Below are positions 50,908 to 59,279 of a stretch of 64,000 nt of DNA, in pieces. The stretch is from an uncultured Eubacteriales bacterium. Its GTDB lineage: Bacteria; Bacillota; Clostridia; Oscillospirales; Acutalibacteraceae. The stretch is from positions 1 to 64,000 of the forward strand of contig CAKSHJ010000007.1 in the NCBI GenBank assembly GCA_934457095.1, written 5' to 3'. Below the pieces are notes generated by a model. That model searched no databases. It was not told where the DNA came from and saw nothing but the letters and a program-made list of their open reading frames with translations. A program made the translations under genes and the position numbers. Position 1 is the stretch's first letter, and every line of letters begins with the position of its first letter.

Positions 50908-51921
50908 TTGCAGTTAAGCGTCAATTTAAAGGATATTAGCTATCAGATTCAAATTCAGTCCGGTGTTTTAAGTAGGGTGGGGCAGTATGTTGACCTGAAC
51001 CGAAAGGTGCTGATTGTGAGCGATGACGGTGTGCCCGCCGAGTATGTGGAGACGGTGCGCAGACAGTGCCCGTTGGGTAGCTGCCATATTGTGCGGCAGG
51101 GTGAGGGTGCAAAATCGTTTCCTGTGTACCGGGAAGTGTGCAGTAAATTGCTTGCGCTGAATTTTACCAGGGGCGACTGCGTGATTGCGCTGGGCGGCGG
51201 CGTGATTGGCGATTTGGCCGGCTTTGTGGCCGCTACTTATTTGCGAGGGATTGAGTTTGTGGGGATTCCTACGACGACGCTTTCTCAGATTGACAGCAGC
51301 ATTGGCGGTAAGGTTGCGATTAATTTGGATGGCGTGAAAAATATAATTGGAAACTTTTACCACCCGAGCGTGGTGCTCATTGACCCCGATACCCTGAAAA
51401 CCTTGCCGAGGAGACATTTTGTGAACGGTTTGGTGGAGGCGGTGAAGGCCGGGTTGATTTATGACGCTTCTATTTTGGAGCTGTTTGAAAACGGCGACCC
51501 GTTTTTGCAGGTGCAGGAGATTATTTATCGCTCTTTGTTGGTCAAAAAGGCTGTGGTCGAGCAGGATGAGAAAGAGCGCGATTTGCGCAAGATTTTGAAT
51601 TTTGGCCATACCTTGGGGCATGGTATTGAAAGCGTGTATGGGCTTTCCGGCTTGCTCCACGGCGAATGTGTGGCAATCGGGATGCTGCCCATGATAGAGG
51701 ATGAGGCGCTGAAACAGCGTGTGCTGCGTATTTATGACAAATTGGGTTTGAGAAGTGATGTGGATTATGACCCTGAGCGCGTGTTTGACGTGATGCAAAA
51801 GGATAAAAAGGCGCTGCGCGACGCGATTACCGTGGTGAAGGTGGCGCAGGCCGGCAAGGCGGATTTGCAGACGGTTTCTTTGCAGGATTTGTACCGCTTT
51901 TTGTTGGAATTGAAGTCTTGA
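50908..51921 (+). CDS. aroB: 3-dehydroquinate synthase
   Basis: 337 residues. Cyclises DAHP to 3-dehydroquinate with NAD and a metal. NAD loop ALGGGVIGDLAGFVAATYLRG, substrate region PTTTLSQIDSSIGGKVAINL, KNIIGNFYHP, metal ligands in NGLVEAVKAG, NFGHTLGHGIE and LLHGECVAIGM. I place the start at TTG 50908 since AGGAGG is seven bases ahead; the ATG at 50884 lies upstream of that site. First gene of a tightly packed shikimate operon. Confidence 0.94.
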   Translation: MQLSVNLKDISYQIQIQSGVLSRVGQYVDLNRKVLIVSDDGVPAEYVETVRRQCPLGSCHIVRQGEGAKSFPVYREVCSKLLALNFTRGDCVIALGGGVIGDLAGFVAATYLRGIEFVGIPTTTLSQIDSSIGGKVAINLDGVKNIIGNFYHPSVVLIDPDTLKTLPRRHFVNGLVEAVKAGLIYDASILELFENGDPFLQVQEIIYRSLLVKKAVVEQDEKERDLRKILNFGHTLGHGIESVYGLSGLLHGECVAIGMLPMIEDEALKQRVLRIYDKLGLRSDVDYDPERVFDVMQKDKKALRDAITVVKVAQAGKADLQTVSLQDLYRFLLELKS

Positions 51922-51942
51922 GCGGAAAAGGACGGTGGATCT

Positions 51943-53064
51943 ATGAAAAGTACTTTTGGGCAGAATATACAATTTAGCCTTTTCGGGGAGTCTCATGGCT
52001 CTGCAATTGGCGTTCATATTAACGGCTTGGCGCCGGGGATTCCGCTGGATTTGGATTGGCTGCGCGGGCAGTTGGACAGGCGTAGGCCGCAGGGCAAGAT
52101 TTCGACCCGGCGCAGGGAGGCCGATGAATTTGAGATTGTGAGCGGGTTTTTTAACGGCTATACCACCGGCACGCCGCTTTGTATTTTGATTCGCAATCAG
52201 AGTCAGCACAGCAGGGACTATGACGCTGTGAAATATACGCTGCGGCCCTCTCATGCTGATTTTACCGCGTTTGAGAAGTATTTTGGCTTTCAGGATTACC
52301 GCGGCGGCGGGCATTTTTCCGGGAGAATTACTGCTCCGATTGTGGTTGCCGGTGCGATTTGTTTGCAGATTTTGCGCCGCAAAGGAATTGAAATTGCAAC
52401 CCATATTGCCCATTGCAGGGGCGTTGCCGACGAGCCTTTTGCCGGTACTGAGCAGGAATTGCAGAGGCAGGCTGAGGTGCTGCAGGGGCGGTATTTTCCT
52501 GTTTTGTGCGACCGCGCAGGGCAGGATATGGTGCGTGAAATTGAACAGGCGCAGGAACAGGGCGACTCTGTGGGCGGTGTGCTGGAGACGGTGGTGTTGG
52601 GCATGCCCGCCGGCATTGGTGAGCCCTTTTTTGGCTCGGTGGAGAGCGTGCTTGCTCAGCTTTTGTTTAGTATACCTGCGGTGAAAGGCGTGGAATTTGG
52701 CCTGGGTTTTGGCTTTGCGCAATTGTACGGCAGTCAGGCCAATGACCCTTTTGTTGTGCGGGAAAATTGCGTGCGGACCAAAACCAATCATAATGGCGGG
52801 ATTAACGGCGGTATCAGCAATGGGATGCCGATTGTGCTTAGGACTGTGGTGAAGCCCACGCCTTCTATTTATCAGCCGCAGCAGACCGTCGATTTGCAGA
52901 AAATGCAGGAGGTGCAGCTTCGGATTCACGGTAGGCATGACCCTGCTGTGATTCACCGCGCTGCTGTGGTAACGGACAGCATGGCTGCTATTGGGTTGGT
53001 TGATTTGTTTGTTGAGCGCTATGGCTATTTGTGGACCGCGCCCTCTTGGAAAGGGGGGGAATGA
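51943..53064 (+). CDS. aroC: Chorismate synthase
   Basis: 373 residues. Converts EPSP to chorismate using reduced FMN. Signatures: GESHGSAIGVHINGLAPG at the start, RRRPQGKISTRRREADEFEI, the HADFTAFEKYFGFQDYRGGGHFSGR region (key parts HADF and YRGGGHFSGR), GSQANDPF, NHNGGINGGISNGMPI and the closing GRHDPAVIHRAAVV. Normal length. Confidence 0.95.
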   Translation: MKSTFGQNIQFSLFGESHGSAIGVHINGLAPGIPLDLDWLRGQLDRRRPQGKISTRRREADEFEIVSGFFNGYTTGTPLCILIRNQSQHSRDYDAVKYTLRPSHADFTAFEKYFGFQDYRGGGHFSGRITAPIVVAGAICLQILRRKGIEIATHIAHCRGVADEPFAGTEQELQRQAEVLQGRYFPVLCDRAGQDMVREIEQAQEQGDSVGGVLETVVLGMPAGIGEPFFGSVESVLAQLLFSIPAVKGVEFGLGFGFAQLYGSQANDPFVVRENCVRTKTNHNGGINGGISNGMPIVLRTVVKPTPSIYQPQQTVDLQKMQEVQLRIHGRHDPAVIHRAAVVTDSMAAIGLVDLFVERYGYLWTAPSWKGGE

Positions 53065-53067
53065 CCG

Positions 53068-54345
53068 ATGCAATATGGCTTGATTGGTGAGAAATTGGGG
53101 CACAGTTTTTCGAAAATCATTCATGAGAAATTGGCGGATTATACCTATGAGCTTTGCCCCTTGCCTAGGGAAAATTTGCACCGGTTTATGACAGAAAAGC
53201 AATTTTGTGCCATCAATGTTACCATTCCCTATAAGCAGATGGTGATGCCCTATTGCGATTCGCTGCATGATTCCGCTAGGGAAATCGGCGCGGTGAATAC
53301 GGTTGTGAACAGGGGCGGCAGGCTGATTGGCTATAATACCGATTTTGCAGGCTTTTTGTATAATTTGCAGGCTCATGGCGTTGTTTTGCGCGGCAAAAAG
53401 GTGATGATTTTGGGTAGCGGCGGCACCTGTAAAACCGTTGCCGCTGCTGCTAGGCAGCTTGGCGCAAGGGAAATTGTGGTGGTGAGCCGGACCAAACAGC
53501 CGCATACGGTGACTTATGGGGAGTGTTTGGCGCATGTTGATACTGAGGTGATTGTAAATGCCTCGCCTAAGGGCATGTACCCTCTTAATGACGAATGTCC
53601 GCTGGATTTGAGCTGTTTTCCCGGTTGTGTTGCCGCGGTGGATGTCATTTATAATCCCCTGAAAACCAGATTTTTGCAGCAGGCTGAGCAGCTTGGGATA
53701 AAGGCCGTAAACGGTTTGACTATGCTGGTTGCGCAGGCGAAATTTGCTGCCGAGTATTTTTTGGACACGCAGATTGCTGAGGACAAAATAGCTGAAATTA
53801 CACAAGAATTATTGGCAAAATTGACGAATATTGTGCTGATTGGTATGCCCAGCTGCGGCAAAACGTTGACCGCAAAGGCGTTGTGCGGCTATATTGACAA
53901 GGCGTTTGTGGATACCGACGCGGTGATTGAGCAGCGTGCCGGTATGTCGATTCGGGAGATTTTTGCCAGGCACGGAGAGGCGTATTTTCGTGAGTTGGAG
54001 CAGGAGGTGATTGCGCAGTTGGCCGCCCGGAATACACAGATTATTGCAACCGGCGGCGGCGCTGTGAAATTGGAGGAAAATATGCGGCGGTTGAAGCAGA
54101 ACGGCGTGGTTGTTTGGATTGACCGCGATTTGGATTTGCTGCAGGCGACCGATGACCGACCGCTTTCCGGCAATGTTGACGCGGTGCGGGATTTGTACCG
54201 CGAGCGGTATGCGCTTTACCGTAAATATGCCGATTTTGCTGTGAAAAATAATTACCCGTTGCAGATTTCTCAGCCAGAAACTGAGGAATTGATGCGCAAT
54301 GTTTTGGAGGGCTACCGTGAAATTCTTTGTGATAAATGGACCTAA
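53068..54345 (+). CDS. aroEK: Bifunctional shikimate dehydrogenase / shikimate kinase
   Basis: 425 residues in one frame. Residues 1-250 are AroE: GEKLGHSFSKIIH, catalytic Lys in NVTIPYKQ, Asp in GYNTDFAGF, dinucleotide loop GSGGTCKTVAAAA (Cys/Lys version). Residues 255-425 are AroK: Walker A GMPSCGKT, DTD, RELEQEVI, ATGGGAV and the lid RPLSG. The two parts catalyse consecutive-but-one steps and are joined by a short helix (ITQELLAKLTN). The start lies 3 bp after aroC. Fusion of these activities is known in some Firmicutes. Confidence 0.94.
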   Translation: MQYGLIGEKLGHSFSKIIHEKLADYTYELCPLPRENLHRFMTEKQFCAINVTIPYKQMVMPYCDSLHDSAREIGAVNTVVNRGGRLIGYNTDFAGFLYNLQAHGVVLRGKKVMILGSGGTCKTVAAAARQLGAREIVVVSRTKQPHTVTYGECLAHVDTEVIVNASPKGMYPLNDECPLDLSCFPGCVAAVDVIYNPLKTRFLQQAEQLGIKAVNGLTMLVAQAKFAAEYFLDTQIAEDKIAEITQELLAKLTNIVLIGMPSCGKTLTAKALCGYIDKAFVDTDAVIEQRAGMSIREIFARHGEAYFRELEQEVIAQLAARNTQIIATGGGAVKLEENMRRLKQNGVVVWIDRDLDLLQATDDRPLSGNVDAVRDLYRERYALYRKYADFAVKNNYPLQISQPETEELMRNVLEGYREILCDKWT

Positions 54346-54778
54346 TCTCAATATGCTTGGCGTGCGTGAACCCGCTGTTTATGGCAAGGATACCTATGCC
54401 GATTTGGAGCGGCTGGTTCTACATACCGCTAAGGAATTGCGCGTTGAGGTTGAGCTGATACAGAGCAATCATGAGGGGGTACTGGTCGATGAGATTCAGC
54501 GGGCGTATCGTCAGGCCGATGGGATTGTGATCAATCCCGCGGCGTATACCCATACCAGTATTGCTATTTTGGACGCTTTGAAGGCCTCTGCGCTGCCTGC
54601 TGTGGAGGTGCATATCTCTGATGTGGCTCAGAGAGAGGCGTTTCGGCAGGTTTCTTATGCGGGGCAGGCTTGTTTTTATACCGTGATGGGCCAGGGGATT
54701 GCCGGCTATGGTACCGCTATGCGTATTTTAAAGGAAAAGTTGGACCAAATTGCCAAAAAAGGCGTGGTGAATCCATGA
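54317..54778 (+). CDS. aroQ: 3-dehydroquinate dehydratase, type II
   Basis: 153 residues. Dehydrates 3-dehydroquinate to dehydroshikimate; forms dodecamers. VINGPNLNMLGVREPAVYG contains the catalytic Tyr; QSNHEGVLVDEIQ, NPAAYTHTSIAILDAL and VEVHISDVAQRE complete the family pattern. GTG 54317 follows GGAGGG and lies inside the end of aroEK; the ATG at 54299 sits before this site. Confidence 0.94.
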   Translation: MKFFVINGPNLNMLGVREPAVYGKDTYADLERLVLHTAKELRVEVELIQSNHEGVLVDEIQRAYRQADGIVINPAAYTHTSIAILDALKASALPAVEVHISDVAQREAFRQVSYAGQACFYTVMGQGIAGYGTAMRILKEKLDQIAKKGVVNP

Positions 54779-56043
54779 AGGTGAAGGTTTATCCGTCGGT
54801 TTGCAAGGGAACGGTGCGCATACCGCCCTCTAAAAGTATGGCGCACCGGGCTATTATGTGCGCCGCTTTGGCAAAGGGCGAAAGCGTGATTCGGAATGTT
54901 GCGTATTCGCAGGATATTTTGGCCACCATTGCCGGTATGCGGGCTTTGGGCGCCCAAATTACCGTGCAGCCCGATTGCGTGATTGTGCGGGGGATTTCTG
55001 CTTTGCCGAAATCTCCGCTGACTGTGGATTGCGGGGAGTCCGGCTCGACGCTGCGCTTTTTTGTGCCTTTGTTTACGCTTTCCGGACAGCCGGTCACTTT
55101 TTTGGGTAAAAATCGCTTACTAAAGCGGCCGCAGGGGGTGTATGAAGCAATATTTAAAGAAAGAGGGAGGCGGTTTGAGCAAAGCGACAGCCGGTTGGAG
55201 GTGCAGGGTGCGCTAACGCCGGGGGATTATCGGATTGCGGGGGGAGTAAGCTCGCAGTTTATAAGCGGATTGTTGTTTGCGCTGCCGCTTTTGGAGGGGG
55301 ACTCTGTGGTGCGGATTGAGCCGCCGTTTGAGTCTCGCTCTTATGTTGATTTGACTTTGCAAATGTTGCGCACTTTTGGCGTGACCGCTCAGTTTACCGA
55401 CCCGTTTACCCTGCGGATCCCCGGTGGGCAGACCTATCAGGCGTGCGATTATTCCGTGGAGGGCGATTATTCTCAGATGGCGTTTTACGCCGTATTGGCC
55501 GCTGTTCAGAACGACCTGCTTTGCGTGGGGATTGACCCGGAGTCTAAGCAGGGGGATAAGGCCGTTTTGGAGATTTTGCGGGCGTGTCATTGTGATATTG
55601 AGCAAAGTGCCCACGGCGTTTTGGTGCGCAAAAGCGCGTTGGTTGCTACCGAAATTGATTTGCAGGATTGCCCGGATTTGGGGCCGATTTTTACCGTGTT
55701 GGGGATGTATGCCAAGGGAAGGACCCGCATTTATAACGCCGCGCGGCTGCGCTATAAGGAGTCTGACCGCATTGCCGCGATGGAGCAGGAATTGCAGAAA
55801 TTTGGCGTGGATATTACAACGACACAGGATGAAATTTTGATAAATGCCGGCCCGCCTTACCGTTGCGACGGCGAATTGAGCGGCCATACCGACCATAGGA
55901 TTGTGATGAGTTTGACGGTGGCTGCGCTTTGCGCTGACGCTCCTGCGGTGATAGACGGCGCTGAATGTGTTGCGAAGTCTTACCCGAATTTTTTTGAGGA
56001 TATTCGGAAAATAGGCGGCAGAATTGAGGTGATTGCGCCGTGA
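54775..56043 (+). CDS. aroA: 3-phosphoshikimate 1-carboxyvinyltransferase (EPSP synthase)
   Basis: 422 residues. Joins PEP and shikimate-3-phosphate. PPSKSMAHRAIMCAALAKG, the phosphate loop GESGSTLRFFVPL, GVSSQFISGLLFALPLL, the DYSQMAFY block, and the C-terminal RYKESDRIAAMEQEL and HTDHRIVMSL. The active-site loop reads LGKNRLLKRP, where class I enzymes have LxGxxxLxxRP-like patterns; glyphosate class is not assigned. ATG overlaps the aroQ stop (ATGA). Confidence 0.94.
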   Translation: MKVKVYPSVCKGTVRIPPSKSMAHRAIMCAALAKGESVIRNVAYSQDILATIAGMRALGAQITVQPDCVIVRGISALPKSPLTVDCGESGSTLRFFVPLFTLSGQPVTFLGKNRLLKRPQGVYEAIFKERGRRFEQSDSRLEVQGALTPGDYRIAGGVSSQFISGLLFALPLLEGDSVVRIEPPFESRSYVDLTLQMLRTFGVTAQFTDPFTLRIPGGQTYQACDYSVEGDYSQMAFYAVLAAVQNDLLCVGIDPESKQGDKAVLEILRACHCDIEQSAHGVLVRKSALVATEIDLQDCPDLGPIFTVLGMYAKGRTRIYNAARLRYKESDRIAAMEQELQKFGVDITTTQDEILINAGPPYRCDGELSGHTDHRIVMSLTVAALCADAPAVIDGAECVAKSYPNFFEDIRKIGGRIEVIAP

Positions 56044-56891
56044 TTCATAAAAATAGCGTGGTTTTGATTGTGGGTTTGGGGCTTATTGGCGGCAGCTATG
56101 CCAAGGGGCTGAAAAAATACGGCTGTACGGTGTATGCCATTACCCGCAGTCAGGCTACCGTGGATTATGCTTTGCAAAACGGTATCATTGATAAGGGCTC
56201 TGTGACTGAGGATTCCGCTTTGATTGGCCGGGCGGATTTTGTGGTTTTTGGGCTGTACCCCATTACGATGCTGGAGTGGCTGGAACGGAATCGGCGGTTT
56301 TTTAAAAAAGGCGCTTTGATTACGGATGTTTCCGGCGTGAAATGCGGCGTGGTTGATAGGGCGCAGGAATTGTTGCCTGAAACGGTTGAATTTATTGGTT
56401 CTCACCCCATGGCCGGCAGGGAAGTGAGCGGCGTGCAGTATAGCGATGAGCGGATGTTTGAGGCGGCGAATTTTATTATTACGCCGACCCCGGAAAACAC
56501 CCAAAATGGCATTGCTTTTGCTGATGAATTGGCTCGGATATTGGGCTTTCGGCATATTGCCGTTTTGACGCCGAAGGAGCATGATGAGATGATTGGGTTT
56601 GTGTCTCAGTTGACGCATGCGCTGGCGGTGAGTTTGATGAATACCAAGGATAATACCCATTTGAAGGAATATACCGGAGATTCTTTTCGCGATTTGACCC
56701 GCATTGCGAAGATCAATGAGGATTTGTGGAGTGAGTTGTTCTTTTTGAACGGGGAGGTGCTGGTGCGAGAAATTGATGATTTTGTTGCCGAGTTGGAGAA
56801 TTTGAAGAAAAAAATTGCCCAACACGATGAGGAGGGGCTGAAGGAATTGTTCCGACAGTCTGCTAGGAGAAGGGCCGAATTTGACCGGTAA
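56040..56891 (+). CDS. tyrA: Prephenate dehydrogenase
   Basis: 283 residues. Oxidises prephenate to 4-hydroxyphenylpyruvate for tyrosine. NAD loop VGLGLIGGSYAKGLK, DVSGVKCGVV, the catalytic His in IGSHPMAGREVSG and the helical dimer domain with SQLTHALAVSLMN and DSFRDLTRIAKINEDLW. No ACT domain at the end, so no built-in tyrosine feedback site of that type. GTG overlaps the aroA stop. Last gene of the operon. Confidence 0.92.
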   Translation: MIHKNSVVLIVGLGLIGGSYAKGLKKYGCTVYAITRSQATVDYALQNGIIDKGSVTEDSALIGRADFVVFGLYPITMLEWLERNRRFFKKGALITDVSGVKCGVVDRAQELLPETVEFIGSHPMAGREVSGVQYSDERMFEAANFIITPTPENTQNGIAFADELARILGFRHIAVLTPKEHDEMIGFVSQLTHALAVSLMNTKDNTHLKEYTGDSFRDLTRIAKINEDLWSELFFLNGEVLVREIDDFVAELENLKKKIAQHDEEGLKELFRQSARRRAEFDR

Positions 56892-56895
56892 TAGG

Positions 56896-56936
56896 AAGCG
56901 TTCCGATGGTTGGGACGCTTTTTTATTTTTTTTAAC
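56896..56936 (+). terminator. Terminator of the aro operon
   Basis: AAGCGTTCC and GGGACGCTT form a 9-bp stem (one T-G) with a 7-nt loop, followed by TTTTATTTTTTTT. Confidence 0.88.
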
Positions 56937-57007
56937 GGATAAGCACAGAAGCGTTTGCGGCTGCGTAGTATGGATAAGCATACTTGACAAGAGAGGAGAG
57001 GTTTGCT

Positions 57008-57208
57008 TTGGCAGACGATAATAAAAATATGCGCATGGGTATGCAGCAGACGACTCCGTTGCCTAAGGTGGTGGTTGAGGCGATGGCGTATGTGCCGTTT
57101 CAGCAGTATAAAACGGTGTTTAGTCCTGAACAGGGCTTTGAAAATGGTACGATATTTCCGGAATTGAATAAGCCGTTTTTGGGAACCGGATGGGGGGATA
57201 TGAAATGA
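57008..57208 (+). CDS. cotJA: Spore coat-associated protein CotJA
   Basis: 66 residues from the TTG at 57008, behind GAGAGGAGAGG. The C-terminal half AYVPFQQYKTVFSPEQGFEN with GTIFPELNKPF is the CotJA signature. A small coat polypeptide made in the mother cell during sporulation, always next to cotJB and cotJC. I could not identify a convincing sigma-E promoter in the 70 bp upstream. Confidence 0.9.
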   Translation: MADDNKNMRMGMQQTTPLPKVVVEAMAYVPFQQYKTVFSPEQGFENGTIFPELNKPFLGTGWGDMK

Positions 57209-57459
57209 GTGAACAAGAGCGTTTGCTGCGGCAGATTCGCGCCTATCAGTTTGCGGCGTGGGAGCTCCATATTTTTTTAGACACACACCCGGATAATCGC
57301 GAGGCCGCTACGCGTTTGCAGGAGACGCGCAGAAAGTTGGAGCAGCTGACCGAGCAGTATGAGGCGCAGTATGGGCCGATTAACGAAACCAGCCAGGAAA
57401 CCAGCCGCTGGAGCTGGATTACCGGTCCGTGGCCTTGGGAAACGGAGGCGAATCAATAA
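57205..57459 (+). CDS. cotJB: Spore coat protein CotJB
   Basis: 84 residues, starting MSEQERLLRQIRAYQFAAWE, with the family's ELHIFLDTHPDN and YGPIN. ATG overlaps the cotJA stop. The end is Trp/Ser/Thr-rich (SRWSWITGPWPW), typical of this family. Part of the inner coat with CotJC. Confidence 0.92.
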   Translation: MSEQERLLRQIRAYQFAAWELHIFLDTHPDNREAATRLQETRRKLEQLTEQYEAQYGPINETSQETSRWSWITGPWPWETEANQ

Positions 57460-58067
57460 TGTGGATTTATGAAAAAAGGTTGCAGTATCCGGTGAATATT
57501 AAAAAGCCGAATGCGCAGCTTGCGAAAATTATTATTGCGCAATATGGTGGCCCGCATGGTGAATTGGGCGCTTCTTTGCGTTATTTAAGCCAGCGTTATA
57601 CTATGCCGTACCCGGAGGTTAAAGCAATTTTAACAGATATTGGTACCGAGGAGTTGGCGCACTTGGAGATGGTGAGCGCGATCGTTTACCAGTTGACCAA
57701 GGATTTGACTGAAGAGGAAATTAAAAAATCGGGTTTTGACGCTTATTTTGTAGATCATACCACAGGTGTTTACCCGGCTGATGCCAATGGTATGCCGTTT
57801 TCGGCATCAACTTTTTCAGTGGCAGGTGATGCCTTGACCGATTTGCATGAGGATTTGGCGGCGGAACAAAAGGCCAGAACAACCTATGACAATATTTTGC
57901 GTTTTTGTGACGACAGAGATGTACGTGACCCGATTCGCTTTTTGAGAGAAAGGGAAATTGTACATTACCAGCGTTTTGGCGAGGCATTGCGTATTGCCAC
58001 TGACCGATTGGACAGTAAAAATTTCTTTGCTTTTAACCCGGAATTTGACCGGGGCAAAATGAAATAA
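57459..58067 (+). CDS. cotJC: Spore coat protein CotJC (manganese-catalase family)
   Basis: 202 residues from MWIYEKRLQYPVNIKKPN. Four-helix ferritin-like fold with paired metal motifs EELAHLEM (about 68-75) and EREIVHYQRFGE (about 168), the ligands of a di-manganese centre. CotJC homologues are Mn-catalase-like coat enzymes. Start overlaps the cotJB stop (TAATG). The three cotJ genes show that the host forms spores. Confidence 0.95.
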   Translation: MWIYEKRLQYPVNIKKPNAQLAKIIIAQYGGPHGELGASLRYLSQRYTMPYPEVKAILTDIGTEELAHLEMVSAIVYQLTKDLTEEEIKKSGFDAYFVDHTTGVYPADANGMPFSASTFSVAGDALTDLHEDLAAEQKARTTYDNILRFCDDRDVRDPIRFLREREIVHYQRFGEALRIATDRLDSKNFFAFNPEFDRGKMK

Positions 58068-58138
58068 TATTTTTCGAATGGAAGAAATAGAGCCACCTCT
58101 TTTAGCCGAGGTGCGTTAACGAAGTATTTATGTAAGAT

Positions 58139-58169
58139 GGCGGTATAGTGGAAGCTGTGCCGCCGTTTT
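58139..58169 (+). terminator. Terminator of cotJABC
   Basis: GGCGGTATAG and CTGTGCCGCC form a 10-bp stem with two G-T pairs and a 6-nt loop, followed by GTTTT. An earlier small hairpin (CACCTC/GAGGTG, 58093-58113) lies between it and the gene. Confidence 0.65.
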
Positions 58170-58290
58170 ACGTTATCGGGCTGTTTTCTTCTTTCGGTTT
58201 TGCTCACCGTTGTTAATAAGTGTTTGCAGTTCTTTTTATTTAGGCAGTTTTTTGTTGCTCCTTACTTTTTTAGAACATTCTAAACGAAAT

Positions 58291-58322
58291 TTAACATGAA
58301 TTTAACATTGCCCAGGTAGAAT
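58291..58322 (+). promoter_or_regulatory. PhoP-type box and -10 of the pst-pho operon
   Basis: Two perfect TTAACA hexamers (58291-58296 and 58302-58307) are 11 bp apart, the tandem TT(A/T/C)ACA-N5 arrangement of Gram-positive Pho boxes. TAGAAT (58317-58322) follows 9 bp later as -10 and there is no separate -35. The regulator at 63073-63765 in the same operon should bind here under phosphate starvation. pstS starts 41 nt after the -10. Confidence 0.75.
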
Positions 58323-58362
58323 AAACCTACAAACAATACATGGTAACGGAGGAGCCGTCTTT

Positions 58363-59226
58363 ATGAGAAAAAAGCGCGCGTTGTTTACCGTCATACTGCT
58401 GACAGTTGCAATTGGTTTGCTGTTTGGGTGCGGACCCGAGCTTACAGGAGAAAGGTTGTTGCAAGGGCAGGGCGCAAACGGAACGGTTACGGGGAAATTG
58501 ACGCTCAACGGTTCCACCTCAATGACCAGAGTCTGTCAGGCATTGGGAGAGGCGTTCAGCGAAAAATATCCAGAGGTTTTGGTGGAGAAAAGCGGCACCG
58601 GTTCAGGAGATGCCCCAAATTCTGTGCGCTCCGGTATTGCCCTAATCGGAGACATGTCCAGAGAGCTTAAAGAGAGTGAAAATCCCGCCGAATTTGAAAT
58701 CCGGCAAATTGCCATAGACGGCATTGCCGTTGCGGTCAACCGGAATAATCCGGTGCGGGATTTGACCAAAGAACAAATCCGGCAAATTTTTACCGGAGAA
58801 ATCAAAAATTGGAGCGAACTTGGCGGGGAGGACAAGACCATTACCACCTTGGGCAGAGAGGCGGCTTCGGGCACCAGAGACGGTTTTGAGTCAATTTTCG
58901 GAATTGAAACGGCCGCATACGCTGCGGAACTTTCCTCTACCGGAGAAATTGTAACAAAAATTTCCAGTGATAGCTCCGCCATAGGGTATGTATCACTCGA
59001 ATCCTTGAACGACAGCGTGGTGGCCTGCAAGGTAGACGGCTTCGAACCTACGGAGGAAAATGTAAAAAACGGAACTTATACCGTGCAGCGTCCGTTTCTT
59101 CAGATTTACAAAAAAGGCACCGACAGCGCATTGATTGACGCGTGGTTTGCTTTTATTGCCTCGTCGGAGGGGCAGAATATTATCAAACAGGCAGGGCTGA
59201 TTGGTACTGCAGAGCAGAGCAGATAA
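58363..59226 (+). CDS. pstS: Phosphate ABC transporter, substrate-binding lipoprotein
   Basis: 287 residues. Lipoprotein signal with lipobox LLFGC (C23). Phosphate-binding marks: LNGSTSMTRVCQALGEAF, KSGTGSGDAPNSVRSG, the GREAASGTRDGFESIF loop and SDSSAIGYVSLESL. Captures phosphate outside the membrane and passes it to PstC/PstA. GGAGGAG precedes the ATG, and the Pho box lies upstream. Confidence 0.95.
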   Translation: MRKKRALFTVILLTVAIGLLFGCGPELTGERLLQGQGANGTVTGKLTLNGSTSMTRVCQALGEAFSEKYPEVLVEKSGTGSGDAPNSVRSGIALIGDMSRELKESENPAEFEIRQIAIDGIAVAVNRNNPVRDLTKEQIRQIFTGEIKNWSELGGEDKTITTLGREAASGTRDGFESIFGIETAAYAAELSSTGEIVTKISSDSSAIGYVSLESLNDSVVACKVDGFEPTEENVKNGTYTVQRPFLQIYKKGTDSALIDAWFAFIASSEGQNIIKQAGLIGTAEQSR

Positions 59227-59279
59227 GAAAACAGCAGAAATATTTTGCAGAAGGAATGGGTGAAGGAATGGGTATTTCT

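Noticed and set aside
50968..53805. A 945-codon open frame on the minus strand opposite aroB, aroC and aroE.
   Set aside because: It is antisense to three certain genes, rich in His/Asn/Gln/Arg with no recognisable domain, and exists because G/T-rich coding on the other strand rarely gives stops in this frame.
56937..57007. A sigma-E promoter for cotJABC around CATACT at 56979-56984.
   Set aside because: The -10-like CATACT has no matching -35 at the required distance, so I did not list it, although a mother-cell promoter is expected here.
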